Of a stretch of 64,000 nucleotides of DNA, positions 53,622 to 64,000 are shown piece by piece. The position numbers were made by a program, and so were the translations under genes. Positions within the stretch are counted from its first letter, which is position 1. Every line of letters starts with the position of its first letter. Origin of the DNA: Leptobrachium leishanense (taxonomy: Eukaryota > Chordata > Amphibia > Anura > Megophryidae); assembly GCA_009667805.1 (NCBI GenBank), contig CM019065.1, positions 20,363,822 through 20,427,821 on the forward strand. Reading direction: 5' to 3'. The notes beneath the pieces were generated by a model. It was not told the origin of the DNA. It made no database searches and was given only the letters and a program-made list of their open reading frames with translations.

Positions 53622-54875
53622 CTGTAAAACAGGAAAACCAAAGCGTGAATAAATCCTATGATCATACAGAGAAGACTTTGCCTGATTTTTGTTATTATTA
53701 AAAAAAAATACACAGCGGACAAACTCCTCTAAACTCACTGAGTCCTATTCCAACTGAGCAGTCAGGCCAACGGAATGAGCCACCAATGCTTACGGCAGCA
53801 GCTGTAATATTTACAGTTAAAGACTTTAATCTTTACATTGTGGCTGCTTACTGTAAGTTAATGGCTCGTATACATGACTGGCTGCCAGACCCTGGATTCA
53901 AGTGATTTTACTTTGAAAAAAAAAAGGCTTACTGTCAGGAACCCAGCCTTGGTGGACGAGTGCCCGCACTGGGGTCAACCTGGCTGGCTGACTCCATGTT
54001 CCGCTCTTGGTTTTCCCTGTTGCTTAAGTGCAACTCAGCCAAATCATCATCCATGCTGGGTTTTCCCTGATCCTCTCTGGCTATCTCAGGTGTGGTCAGC
54101 AGTCCTGATGAGCTTTCTTCAAAAAGGGTGCTCCACCCTCTACTCACTGCTTCTGCATTCAGTTGCATTTGATGTGTCCACCAAGAAGCTACGCCTGTGG
54201 TTCTTGAGTTGCTGTTTTGTTGCCCACTGTGTTCCTGCCTTGCTGCCTGCTGTGTTCCTGCCTTGTTGCCCACCTTGTTCCTGCCCTGCTGACCACCGTG
54301 ACCCGTCAAGCCTCCTGCCTTGTGGCCTCTGCCATCCAGAGCCTCGAGCCTTGTTGCCTCTGCCATCAAGAGCCTCCTGCCATTTGCCCTCTGCCTCCAT
54401 TGTCACATGTGTTTCCTGTACCCTCCTGTGAGTTCCTTCAGTACATCTTCTTATGTTTCCTTATACTGTATCCCATTGTGTCCAGCTATCTTCATGTCCT
54501 GTCCAGTCCTCTCTCTGTTTGTCTTGTGGTCTGTGTATTCCTCAACCAGCCTTTTTCCTGCCTTGTTCCTCTACGTCACTCCGAATCCCCACCACAGCCA
54601 TACCAGTCTGCTGTACTACCTACACTACACAATGAACCCTGTTTTGGACCCTGCTACAGCATCTGACTGTTTGACATTGCATCCAGGGCTCATTCATTTG
54701 CACCCCCAGGCACACCAACCCTTGGCCTCACAGTGCAGAGGGCGGTGAGATCTACCACCTCTTTCGGCCACAAGCAGCAGGACACCGATTCCACAGCTAG
54801 GGTCTTTTGGGTTTGCTTGACCATCACAAACATATAACATATCAGTAGAATTGTATTTTTCAATTTTCATTGAAT
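53622..54875. other. intron 3 of V2R gene A, repeat-derived; possible LTR from 53933
   Basis: From TGTCAGGAACCCAGCC (53933) onwards there is a C/T-rich stretch with repeated phrases GTTCCTGCCTTG and GCCATC-AGAGCCTC, as in the leader or LTR of gypsy elements. No end or target duplication could be found. No coding sequence. Confidence 0.4.
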
Positions 54876-56398
54876 TTTTGTTTTTGATCCCAAATGGGAA
54901 GTGTTTGGTGCGTGTATAAATAAAAGCCACCATCTTTGCCTCTCCTTGGCTGAAAAGCAGCTGGAGGGGCTTGGAGCTGTTCAGTAGAGCGGCCTTTTGT
55001 TTACAATTGTTAGGTACCCACTCTAAAGAGGTGCCTTGAAGTGGCGAGTGGGCTTACGTTGCAATGGCCATTGAAACAAACAAAAACCTAATTTTTGTTG
55101 TACATGGAACACATAGAAACGAGCACAGATGACACTCTTTTTCCTTGTTATGTTTTATACATTGACTGGGCTGTTACTCCTGGCAGTTGCTGCCGCTCCG
55201 GTGAGTATGGGCGCGACGCCATTTTTTCTGTATCTATGTATATCATGCTTGTAACACCAGTCCATCGTTCTGCAGCTGTTCCTCTTTCCATGTTTTTGTT
55301 TTTGATCCCAAATGGGAAGTGTTTGGTGCGTGTATAAATAAAAGCCACCATCTTTGCCTCTCCTTGTCTGAAAAGCAGCTGGAGGGGCTTGGAGCTGCTC
55401 AGTAGAGCGGCCTTTTGGTTACAATTGTTAGGTACCCACTCTAAACAGGTGCCTTGAAGTGGCGAGTGGGCTTACGTTGCAATGGCCATTGAAACAAACA
55501 AAAACCTAATTTTTGTTGTACATGGAACACATAGAAACGAGCACAGATGACACTCTTTTTCCTTGTTATGTTTTATACATTGACTGGGCTGTTACTCCTG
55601 GCAGTTGCTGCCGCTCCGGTGAGTATGGGCGCGACGCCATTTTTTCTGTATCTATGTATATCATGCTTGTAACACCAGTCCATCGTTCTGCAGCTGTTCC
55701 TCTTTCCATGTTTTTGTTTTTGATCCCAAATGGGAAGTGTTTGGTGCGTGTATAAATAAAAGCCACCATCTTTGCCTCTCCTTGGCTGAAAAGCAGCTGG
55801 AGGGGCTTGGAGCTGCTCAGTAGAGCGGCCTTTTGGTTACAATTGTTAGGTACCCACTCTAAAGAGGTGCCTTGAAGTGGCGAGTGGGCTTACGTTGCAA
55901 TGGCCATTGAAACAAACAAAAACCTCATTTTTGTGTACATGGAACACATAGAAACGAGCGCAGATGACACTCTTTTTCCTTGTTATGTTTTATACATTGA
56001 CTGGGCTGTTACTCCTGGCAGTTGCTGCCGCTCCGGTGAGTATGGGCGCGACGCCATTTTTTCTGTATCTATGTATATCATGCTTGTAACACCAGTCCAT
56101 CGTTCTGCAGCTGTTCCTCTTTCCATGTTTTTGTTTCTGATCCCAAATGGGAAGTGTTTGGTGCGTGTATAAATAAAAGCCACCATCTTTACCTCTCCTT
56201 GGCTGAAAAGCAGCTGGAGGGGCTTGGAGCTGCTCAGTAGAGCGGCCTTTTGGTTACAATTGTTAGGTACCCACTCTAAAGAGGTGCCTTGAAGTGGCGA
56301 GTGGGCTTACATTGCAATGGCCATTGAAACAAACAAAAACCTCATTTTTGTTGTACATGGAACACATAGAAACGAGCGCAGATGACACTCTTTTTCCC
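54876..56398 (+). repeat. 418-bp tandem repeat, about 3.6 copies, each with a TATA-like box
   Basis: GATCCCAAATGGGAAGTG recurs at 54886, 55304, 55722 and 56139, so periods are 418, 418 and 417. Each unit carries GTGTATAAATAAAAGCCACC, the block GGTGCCTTGAAGTGGCGAGT and a donor-like CCGGTGAGTATGG. Units look nearly identical. The origin is not recognised; it could be tandem promoter monomers of a retroelement. Confidence 0.9.
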
Positions 56399-56475
56399 TG
56401 TCTATACTGTGCTTATTGTACAGCGCTGCGGAATATGCTGGCGCTTTATAAATAAAGAATAATAATAATAATGTC
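56399..56475 (+). mobile_element. SINE/LINE 3' tail with AAT repeat
   Basis: GTACAGCGCTGCGGAATATG, GGCGCTTTATAAATAAAG and then (AAT)n. This is a familiar non-LTR tail of frog repeats; only the 3' end is present. Confidence 0.65.
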
Positions 56476-56795
56476 ACAAAAATGAGGATTATACTAATCT
56501 TGGAATCTTTTGCAACTTCCCTCCGGCGTCTCTTCCTGACAGTGCCACAAAATGTGTAAAAAAAGGAAAAGTGGGGAGTGCAATCTAAAACAAAAATTAG
56601 AAACACTTCATGGTGTAGCCAGTAATAAATATTGCATATACAAGGCCCCCTTTAACTCACACTCAAAAGATAGTATGAAAAAATAAGCACATCAACATTG
56701 CTGTTACCACTCCAAATCTGGAAATTTCAGCCTCTCCGGTTCACTTCGCTGCCACAGGATAATAACTTGGAAACTGTTCCAGTTTAAAATAATTT

Positions 56796-57494
56796 GGCCC
56801 CTATTACACGCTTTGTGCAAATGCGTTATTTTTTGCGCACGGAAAAAAACGTTACCGCGCGCAAATTAACGCGGTATTACGATCCAAGCGCAGTTTTTCA
56901 GCCTTCAACTTTTACGAGCGCAAATCCGACGCGCAAATGACCGTTGCGTGCAGGAGTCGTTGGGCAGACTGTTTTTTCACGGGATTCAGCCAATCAGAAT
57001 TAAGAACCACCATTTGCTAGGTTTCGGTTGTTGCGCCTGTCAAAATCAATCTGCGTATATGTGCTGCAACAAAAATAAAAAATTAAACAATTTATTAATT
57101 GTATTGTTTGGGTATGTGTAGAATGTGTAACTGTACTTAGCTGTATTTTTTTTTGTTCAGGTTAATTTCGTTTCGGTCAGAACGTTCAGATTGTAAATTA
57201 ACACCAGGTTTTCAAAGACGTTACGATACTTCGCGCAAACGTCGTTCGTATGACGTTGCGCGAACATCGTAATACCATCCGCTCCAATGCGTTCGCGCTG
57301 ACAATGGTAAGTATGGGATGGGTGAACGCACTTGCGCTCGCGCTGGGTTCGCGCAGGGTCAATCGCGGTAGACGATAACGCGCATCGTTTGCGTGAACGT
57401 CGTAATACGACGTTCTGCGCAAATGGTTTCGTCCTTGCTCAAAAGTGCATTTGCGCGCACGTAAATGCGCAGCGCGAAGTGTGTAATAGGGGCC
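56796..57494. mobile_element. MITE with GGCCCCTATTACAC ends, nested in the left pLTR
   Basis: Ends GGCCCCTATTACACGC and GTGTGTAATAGGGGCC are inverted repeats. The interior is rich in GCGCAAA/TTTGCGC and CGTAATAC/GTATTACG words. TTT flanks both sides, a possible 3-bp duplication. Non-coding. Confidence 0.78.
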
Positions 57495-58455
57495 TTTATT
57501 GGTACAAAACAGCAGCAAATAAAACACTCCAACACGTTTAGTCTGGTAATGCCCCAGACTTCATCAGGGAAAAAAAAACAGAATGTCCATCCCCTCCGCC
57601 ATTACCCTTAAATACAATTAGGTGCCCTTCTTCAGCTGAGCACACCAGCTGAAGAAGCCTGAGGGAAAAACGCATTCTAGTGGCTATATTTGTTTGTTTT
57701 TACATGAATATATGTTTTTAAACTACTTCTGATTTGCCTATCCTGTTATAGAAGGATTTGGGGATTCCTTACAATCCCCTGAGCGAGCTCCACAGAGCCA
57801 TTGGGGCTCTAAAATATGTGAGTTTTACATTTTAATACTCATTTTAATTTTTTACCTACGAGATTGCACAAGGGGTATCCCCCGATATATCTTTCCTCAT
57901 TACACATGTATCCGGTTTATCACCAATTGGATCCTTAAAGGGGTTAGATGGACGCCTGAAGATTATAAAAAGACCCATAAAGCCTTCCACCCCAGAGCCA
58001 GGTGTTTGGCTCATCAAAATGTGAGTCGACCACCTGTGGTATATTTTATACTTATTGGAGCTACATGCTGCGCTATTGTGGTTCTTTCCTTTTCTTTTGT
58101 AGTCCGTTGATGCATCTTCTCCAAAAAGGGGGCAATCTCTGAAGATTGAGAATATCCCATATGGACATGCAGTGACCACATCCCCGCTTTCCAGTGGACT
58201 TTGTTCGCCGGCGCGACGTTATTGCTTTCCATATGTTTATTCCTTAAGGGTTGTGTAGAGGAACCCCCTATACTAACGTTAAGCGAGTAGTCTTGTGTAC
58301 ACGTATTCTGTTGGGCGCTTCACTTTCTATATTTTGTTCTCTTGTGAGTGTGATTTAAAGGGGGCCTTGTATATGCAATATTTATTACTGGCTACAACAT
58401 GAAATGTTTCTAATTTTTGTTCTAGATTGCACTCCCCATTTTTCCTTTTTTGTAA
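57495..58455. other. pLTR-derived non-coding sequence
   Basis: Right half of the pLTR pair and the junction. Besides the hammerhead-like pieces (CTGAAGAAGCCTGAGGGAAA near 57647) there is no coding signal. Confidence 0.55.
57538..57583 (-). ncRNA. hammerhead-like motif, slightly mutated
   Basis: On the minus strand CTGATGA, one A, stem GTCTGG/CCAGAC with a 7-nt loop, then TAAAC where GAAAC is expected, then GTGTT. The same architecture as in the large Penelope, including the extra A. Loss of the G in GAAA predicts loss of cleavage. Confidence 0.4.
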
Positions 58456-58578
58456 ATCACACCTGTCTCTGGAGACAATTGCAAAATAAATAATTAGCAC
58501 CTCTAAGAGTCTTCCCCCAACTGGTCACTCATTACTAGACTTTTCTAGAAAAGCCGAGAGGGACAGGGATCAAAGAAA

Positions 58579-58583
58579 ACAAG
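58579..58583 (+). repeat. 5-bp target duplication (ACAAG) of the LTR element, left copy
   Basis: ACAAG here and again at 63617-63621, flanking the two LTRs exactly. Confidence 0.9.
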
Positions 58584-59439
58584 TGTCACGTTCTGTGCTG
58601 GAAAATCTGTCTTCCTGCCCTCTGTATTTGTATATATGTTTTCCCTTGTGTTTCTGTTGCTGCCAATTTCTGGGTGGCCTCCCAGGGGTTAATTGGTGTT
58701 CTGTGTGCTGCTCACCTGTTGATCCTTGCCCTGATTCCCCTGCCTATATTAGAGCTATGTACCCATAAGACATTGCTGGGTCATTTTCCTTTGCCTGGTC
58801 TCCTCGCATCCTGTGTCCTGAAAGCTCCTTGCTGTGTTCCTGATATCCTCCGTTTGTTAATCCTGGTTCAGTTATTGCCTCTTATTTCTGTTCCAGTTTA
58901 TGTCAGTTCCTTCTGTGTATTTTGTTCTGTCTATTGCTGTATTTTGTTTTGCTGTTTATGTTCCATTCAGATTCTCCGGTTACTGATTTTGGCTTGGCTG
59001 ACTTCCCTTCTGGTTCTGATTCCTGTATCCTGTATGACGTACTCTCTCTGGTTATGACCTTTGGCTTTCCTCTGACTATTCTATGCTATATTCCTTGCCT
59101 GTATCGTTTCCAGGTAACCCTGTCATCTGCATATAACAAAAGACTCTGCACGGCTTCAAGGTAATACTTTCCTTTAGATTAGATCCGGCTATCCTAAAGA
59201 CCGGTCTTTCAGTGCAGGGAATCTTTGGTATTGCCGTACAGAGGTCTTTTGTTAACCCTTTGCTTTCACCTGTCCTTGCAGTTTACCCTGCATCTCTGCA
59301 TATAGGGGCTTCTCTCAGGAACCAAGGCCTCACCTTCCTGCGAGTTATATTCATAGGGATATATATACAGACCGACCACTTCCAGGATCGGAGGGCAAGT
59401 ATAGGGTGGTGCGTGCCTGGTGGTACTGCCACCGTGACA
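58584..59439 (+). repeat. 5' LTR of the non-autonomous element
   Basis: TGTCACGTTCTGTGCTGG ... GCCACCGTGACA. The ends TGTCACG/CGTGACA are inverted repeats of 7 bp. Confidence 0.93.
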
Positions 59440-60041
59440 TAATGACCCAGCCATTACATAAGCCCGCAGAGATGTGTACCGTGTTGGACACCTTATTGCA
59501 CATGTTTGAGGAATTTGTGGTTCACCTCAAAGGGTTACTGAGCCTGTGTCTAGATTCTGGCAATCAGGTTTCATTTGAAAGCAGAGTTCGTGGTCCGCTT
59601 TCTCCTGATGAAAAGAACAGAAGACGTGAGTACAATCTCTGTTTTTATTGTGCCAGTTCGTTGCACTTTTTGTCTGGCTGTCCCTCAACCGGTGCGTCCT
59701 GGGGCTGGAGTGCCGGTGCGTCCTGGGGCTGGAGTGCCGGTGCGTCCTGGGCTGGGAGTGCCGGTGCGTCTCAAGACTTGCGTGAGTCTGTGCGTCCTGA
59801 TACTGGCCGAGTGCCAACTGTGCCCATGTCCCACAGTAAGATCGCTAAAGCTAGACCATGCATGAGATTCCACTGGGCCAGACCTAGCTGGGAGTCGGAT
59901 AGTGCCAGACCACGTAGGGGATCTGATGGTGCCAGACCCTGCGGGGAGTCAGATGGCACCAGACCCCACTTGAGTTCAGACCTCCTGAGAAATCCAGGTC
60001 TGAGAAAGAGGCATCCGATAATAAACCTCAGACTTCTGTAG
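59440..60041 (+). CDS. gag-derived frame with CCHC zinc knuckle, truncated
   Basis: The frame (open from ATG at 59406 in the LTR; first internal Met at 59472) reads MCTVLDTLLHMFEEFVVHLK, then LSPDEKNRRREYNLCFYC and HFLSGCPS, a CX2CX4HX4C knuckle with the Arg-rich lead-in usual in gypsy gags. Only about 50 residues separate the N-terminus from the knuckle, so the capsid is deleted. Three degenerate GASWGWSA repeats and a RP-S-D repeat region follow to the stop at 60041. A residual RNA-binding role is inference. Confidence 0.6.
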
Positions 60042-60180
60042 ATACCCTCTGATGGCTGTAAGGTTTTAAAGACACAACTGGCTGTTTTCTGAGCAGCGAC
60101 TGGCAGCCAAAGACAGTCCCTACGTATGGTTACTGGTTGTATTACATGTAGAGCCGCAACCCCAGTGCCAATTGGCGGTA

Positions 60181-61575
60181 AGCCAGTTCTGTCTGGCAAT
60201 GAGAAGCCAGTTCTGTCTGGCAATGAGAAGCCAGTTCTGTCTGGCAATGAGAAGCCAGTTCTGTCTGGCAATGAGAAGCCAGTTCTGTCTGGCAATGAGA
60301 AGCCAGTTCTGTCTGGCAATGAGAAGCCAGTTCTGTCTGGCAATGAGGAGCCAGTTCTGTCTGGCAATGAGGAGCCAGTTCTGTCTGGCAATGAGAAGCC
60401 AGTTCTGTCTGGCAATGAGAAGCCAGTTCTGTCTGGCAATGAGAAGCCAGTTCTGTCTGGCAATGAGAAGCCAGTTCTGTCTGGCAATGAGAAGCCAGTT
60501 CTGTCTGGCAATGAGGAGCCAGTCTCTGTCTGGCAATGAGGAGCCAGTTCTGTCTGGCAATGAGGAGCCAGTTCTGTCTGGCAATGAGAAGCCAGTTCTG
60601 TCTGGCAATGAGAAGCCAGTTCTGTCTGGCAATGAGAAGCCAGTTCTGTCTGGCAATGAGAAGCCAGTTCTGTCTGGCAATGAGAAGCCAGTTCTGTCTG
60701 GCAATGAGAAGCCAGTTCTGTCTGGCAATGAGAAGCCAGTTCTGTCTGGCAATGAGAAGCCAGTTCTGTCTGGCAATGAGAAGCCAGTTCTGTCTGGCAA
60801 TGAGAAGCCAGTTCTGTCTGGCAATGAGAAGCCAGTTCTGTCTGGCAATGAGAAGCCAGTTCTGTCTGGCAATGAGAAGCCAGTTCTGTCTGGCAATGAG
60901 AAGCCAGTTCTGTCTGGCAATGAAAGCCAGTTCTGTCTGGCAATGAGAAGCCAGTTCTGTCTGGCAATGAGAAGCCAGTTCTGTCTGGCAATGAGAAGCC
61001 AGTTCTGTCTGGCAATGAGAAGCCAGTTCTGTCTGGCAATGAGAAGCCAGTTCTGTCTGGCAATGAGAAGCCAGTTCTGTCTGGCAATGAGAAGCCAGTT
61101 CTGTCTGGCAATGAGAAGCCAGTTCTGTCTGGCAATGAGAAGCCAGTTCTGTCTGGCAATGAGAAGCCAGTTCTGTCTGGCAATGAGAAGCCAGTTCTGT
61201 CTGGCAATGAGAAGCCAGTTCTGTCTGGCAATGAGAAGCCAGTTCTGTCTGGCAATGAGAAGCCAGTTCTGTCTGGCAATGAGAAGCCAGTTCTGTCTGG
61301 CAATGAGAAGCCAGTTCTGTCTGGCAATGAGAAGCCAGTTCTGTCTGGCAATGAGAAGGCCAGTTCTGTCTGGCAATGAGAAGCCAGTTCTGTCTGCAAT
61401 GAGAAGCCAGTTCTGTCTGGCAATGAGAAGCCAGTTCTGTCTGGCAATGAGAAGCCAGTTCTGTCTGGCAATGAGAAGCCAGTTCTGTCTGGCAATGAGA
61501 AGCCAGTTCTGTCTGGCAATGAGAAGCCAGTTCTGTCTGGCAATGAGAAGCCAGTTCTGTCTGGCAATGAGAAGC
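60181..61575 (+). repeat. 24-bp minisatellite, about 58 copies (CCAGTTCTGTCTGGCAATGA+GAAG)
   Basis: Unit of 24 bp = 8 codons (KPVLSGNE in one frame, CLAMRSQF in another). Copies are almost identical; variants are GAGGAG for GAGAAG, and a few one-base indels (near 60522, 60924, 61355 and 61397) that switch frame. Five of six frames stay open over long spans, so the 700-800-codon frames here are not evidence of genes. Confidence 0.97.
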
Positions 61576-62166
61576 CAGTCCTGTCTCCGTCTGGCAATGA
61601 GAAGCCAGTCCTGTCTCCGTCTGGCAATGAGAAGCCAGTCCTGTCTCCGTCTGGCAATGAGAAGCCAGTCCTGTCTCCGTCTGGCAATGAGAAGCCAGTC
61701 CTGTCTCCGTCTGGCAATGAGAAGCCAGTCCTGTCTCCGTCTGGCAATGAGAAGCCAGTCCTGTCTCCGTCTGGCAATGAGAAGCCAGTCCTGTCTCCGT
61801 CTGGCAATGAGAAGCCAGTCCTGTCTCCGTCTGGCAATGAGAAGCCAGTCCTGTCTCCGTCTGGCAATGAGAAGCCAGTCCTGTCTCCGTCTGGCAATGA
61901 GAAGCCAGTCCTGTCTCCGTCTGGCAATGAGAAGCCAGTCCTGTCTCCGTCTGGCAATGAGAAGCCAGTCCTGTCTCCGTCTGGCAATGAGAAGCCAGTC
62001 CTCTCCGTCTGGCAATGAGAAGCCAGTCCTGTCTCCGTCTGGCAATGAGAAGCCAGTCCTGTCTCCGTCTGGCAATGAGAAGCCAGTCCTGTCTCCGTCT
62101 GGCAATGAGAAGCCAGTCCTGTCTCCGTCTGGCAATGAGAAGCCAGTCCTGTCTCCGTCTGGCAAT
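61576..62166 (+). repeat. 30-bp minisatellite, about 20 copies (24-bp unit plus TCTCCG)
   Basis: Unit CCAGTCCTGTCTCCGTCTGG CAATGAGAAG. It is the 24-bp unit with T to C and a 6-bp gain, 10 codons (KPVLSPSGNE). The switch from 24 to 30 is abrupt at 61576. Confidence 0.97.
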
Positions 62167-62671
62167 GCGCTACCAATGTTGCCTGATTCTGGTAAGCTGC
62201 CAGTCAGATCCATGGCAAACTGTGTGTCAGCAGTGCCAGAGCTACATTGCAACACCATTGTGCCCATGCCCCACAGAGTCCGGGGTTTCCAAACCTCATG
62301 GTAAGGCACAGGTAGGCGAGCCTACTCCCACTGTTGCCATGTCAGGTATGGTGGTCACCCCTTCCAAGTCTCGATCCAGGAGGAGACGGGGGAAGCTGAC
62401 CAACACTAGTCAATCTGGTTCCAAGAATACCACGCTCCAGGATGGGTCTGATGCCGTATTCTGTGCCTATCGTGAGGAGATCCAGCAGGGTAGTGGCCTG
62501 ACTGGTACCAACATCCCTAATTCTAGCCCTGTACCCGAGGGTTATATACGATCCCCATGCGGGATGTTGTTCCGTGAGGCACACTGGGCCATGATCAGGA
62601 AAGACCCTAATGCGCTCATGTGTTTTGAGGAGGAAGACGACACTGAATGGGTCCTTAATGGATTTTGGTGA
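62167..62671 (+). CDS. C-terminal frame of the non-autonomous LTR element, function unknown
   Basis: A frame open through the last repeats and ending at 62671 reads SKSRSRRRRGKLTNTSQSG, YIRSPCGMLFREAHWAMIRK and CFEEEDDTEWVLNGFW. No known domain is recognised. A basic patch is followed by an acidic end, ending 86 bp before the 3' LTR and its purine tract (ATGGAGGAGGGGA). Whether it is translated from the gag frame through the repeats depends on the indels. Confidence 0.45.
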
Positions 62672-62757
62672 CTGGTGTTAGAAGCAGGAAACCAGATCAC
62701 GGTCTGTCATGTGTTATGTTTTGGGTGCCCTGGGGTCACCCATGGAGGAGGGGATAC

Positions 62758-63616
62758 TGTTACGTTCTGTGCTGGAAAATCTGTCTTCCTGCCCTCTGTA
62801 TTTGTATATATGTTTTTTCCCTTGTGTTTCTGTTGCTGCCAATTTCTGGGTGGCCTCCCAGGGGTTAATTGGTGTTCTGTGTGCTGCTCACCTGTTGATC
62901 CTTGCCCTGATTCCCCTGCCTATATTAGAGCTATGTACCCATAAGACATTGCTGAGTCATTTTCCTTTGCCTGGTCTCCTTGCATCCTGTGTCCTGAAAG
63001 CTCCTTGCTGTGTTCCTGATATCCTCCGTTTGTTAATCCTGGTTCAGTTATTGCCTCTTATTTCTGTTCCAGTTTATGTCAGTTCCTTCTGTGTATTTTG
63101 TTCTGTCTATTGCTGTATTTTGTTTTGCTGTTTATGTTCCATTCAGATTCTCCGGTTACTGATTTTGGCTTGGCTGACTTCCCTTCTGGTTCTGATTCCT
63201 GTATCCTGTATGACGTACTCTCTCTGGTTATGACCTTTGGCTTTCCTCTGACTATTCTATGCTATATTCCTTGCCTGTATCGTTTCCAGGTAACCCTGTC
63301 ATCTGCATATAACAAAAGACTCTGTACGGCTTCAAGGTAATACTTTCCATTAGATTAGATCCGGCTATCCTAAAGACCGGTCTTTCAGTGCAGGGAATCT
63401 TTGGTATTGCCGTACAGAGGTCTTTTGTTAACCCTTTGCTTTCACCTGTCCTTGCAGTTTACCCTGCATCTCTGCATATAGGGGCTTCTCTCAGGAACCA
63501 AGGCCTCACCTTCCTGCGAGTTATATTCATAGGGATATATATACAGACCGACCACTTCCAAGGATCGGAGGGCAAGTATAGGGTGGTGCGTGCCTGGTGG
63601 TACTGCCACCGTGACA
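62758..63616 (+). repeat. 3' LTR of the non-autonomous element
   Basis: TGTTACGTTCTGTGCTGG ... GCCACCGTGACA, followed by ACAAG. Very close to the 5' LTR. Confidence 0.93.
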
Positions 63617-63621
63617 ACAAG

Positions 63622-64000
63622 TATTTAACAGTTGCATAAAGATTGGGTCTAGTGGAGTCAGTGTGGTGCAGTGGTCAGTCCAGTGGAATCAGTCCAGTGT
63701 AGTCAGCCTAGTGGAGCCAGTCTGGCATAGGAGCCAGTCCAGAGAAGTCTGCCCAAGGAGCCCAGTGTGGGAGCTGTCTTAGATCAACCAGGGATGTCAT
63801 GACCAAGAGGTGTAGAGCAAAGCCATGAGGACTAAGTATCATAATTCCATTATGTGTGGTTGTCTGGTCTCAGTGTGCAGGGGTGAGGTTGCGAGCCCAG
63901 GATGCAGTGATACAGTGGAGAAACTTAGTATGGCGAAACCAGATGGGGTTTATTCAAATAAACAATATAAAGACAGACGGGTGAGGCAGGAAAGTCTCTG
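63622..64000. other. no gene; imperfect short repeats (AGTGGAGTCAGT-type)
   Basis: From 63650 to 63770 variants of AGTGGARTCAGTCCAGTG recur every 15-20 bp. No coding signal to the window end. V2R exons 1-3 of gene A are not here. Confidence 0.5.

Larger units (their letters stand above)
56555..58455. mobile_element. head-to-head pair of Penelope-type pLTRs, non-autonomous
   Basis: The outer ends are inverted repeats: GAGTGCAATCTAAAACAAAA at 56577 equals, with few changes, the reverse complement near 58430. The match includes AGCCAGTAATAAATATTGCA and AAGGCCCCCTTTAA. Each half has a hammerhead-like core near the middle (minus at about 57583-57543, plus at about 57650). The layout repeats the head-to-head junction of the large composite, without coding sequence. 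A MITE interrupts the left half. Confidence 0.65.
58584..63616 (+). mobile_element. non-autonomous LTR retrotransposon with a giant internal minisatellite (5.0 kb)
   Basis: LTRs of 856 and 859 bp with TG...CA ends and a 5-bp duplication enclose 3.3 kb. Inside are a short gag-derived frame with a CCHC knuckle, a 2-kb tandem repeat and a C-terminal frame; no protease, RT, RNase H or integrase is present. Movement would need enzymes from a related complete element. The LTRs look nearly identical (a few base changes), so insertion is recent. Confidence 0.9.

Noticed and set aside
53880..54430. 185-codon frame rich in Pro, Cys and Leu
   Set aside because: C/T-rich repeat-derived sequence with internal repeats; no domain, no splice context, and it lies in the V2R intron.
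59771..62309. Giant open frames of 801, 729 and 710 codons on both strands
   Set aside because: They are translations of the 24/30-bp minisatellite, whose units lack stops in five frames. Only the gag-like start and the C-terminal frame have non-repeat sequence.

Overview
This looks like a stretch of a large, repeat-rich vertebrate genome, most likely a frog or other amphibian. The inference rests on vomeronasal type-2 receptor (V2R) exons spread over kilobases together with Penelope-like, CR1, Ty3/gypsy (including a Gmr1-like type), hAT, PIF/Harbinger-like, Tc1 and Helitron elements and a frog-type 3' tail ending in an AAT repeat. There are no bacterial operons, and most open frames are transposon genes or minisatellite translations. 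The window holds one 100-base assembly gap (1767-1866).

Host genes. Both host genes lie on the minus strand and are V2Rs. Gene A is represented by exon 4 (53621-53394, 228 bp), exon 5 (45396-45273, 124 bp, nine-cysteine domain) and exon 6 (43856-42952, 905 bp, seven-helix domain with stop). Its exons 1-3 must lie to the right of the window. Gene B is represented only by exon 1 (16840-16623, signal peptide); no later exon was found to its left. Phases agree across A, but intron 5 would need a GC donor.

Layout. 1-1766: a Ty3/gypsy pol remnant cut by a hAT. About 2590-16600: a Harbinger-like MITE split by a 13.2-kb Penelope-like composite with an inverted broken copy, a complete forward copy, terminal-repeat-like pLTRs and hammerhead-like motifs, the whole bounded by a 13-bp duplication. 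16.6-17.3 kb: V2R exon 1 and a MITE. 18.8-20.2 kb: a truncated CR1. 22.8-23.7 kb: a hAT MITE with a palindrome and a 21-bp minisatellite. 24.8-25.7 kb: a Harbinger-like MITE. 27.1-38.6 kb: a Gmr1-like LTR retrotransposon (integrase before reverse transcriptase, SCAN-like gag) split by a 6.1-kb hAT with an exact 8-bp duplication. 38.6-42.3 kb: Tc1 with a solo LTR inside, a decayed Penelope fragment, and a foldback element containing a hAT MITE. 42.9-53.6 kb: V2R gene A exons 6-4, with a 4.5-kb non-autonomous Helitron in intron 4 made of palindromes and a roughly 110-copy 19-bp array. 54.9-56.4 kb: a 418-bp tandem repeat. 56.6-58.5 kb: a head-to-head pLTR pair. 58.6-63.6 kb: a non-autonomous LTR element whose pol is replaced by a 2-kb minisatellite.

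How it fits together. The window is a V2R cluster whose introns and flanks have taken in repeated rounds of nested insertion. Insertion order can be read from target duplications and interruptions. The strongest unusual signals are the Penelope composite, the palindrome-plus-minisatellite module shared by a hAT MITE and a Helitron, and the LTR element with a codon-periodic minisatellite. Nothing was aligned by computer; identities and copy numbers are judged by eye.
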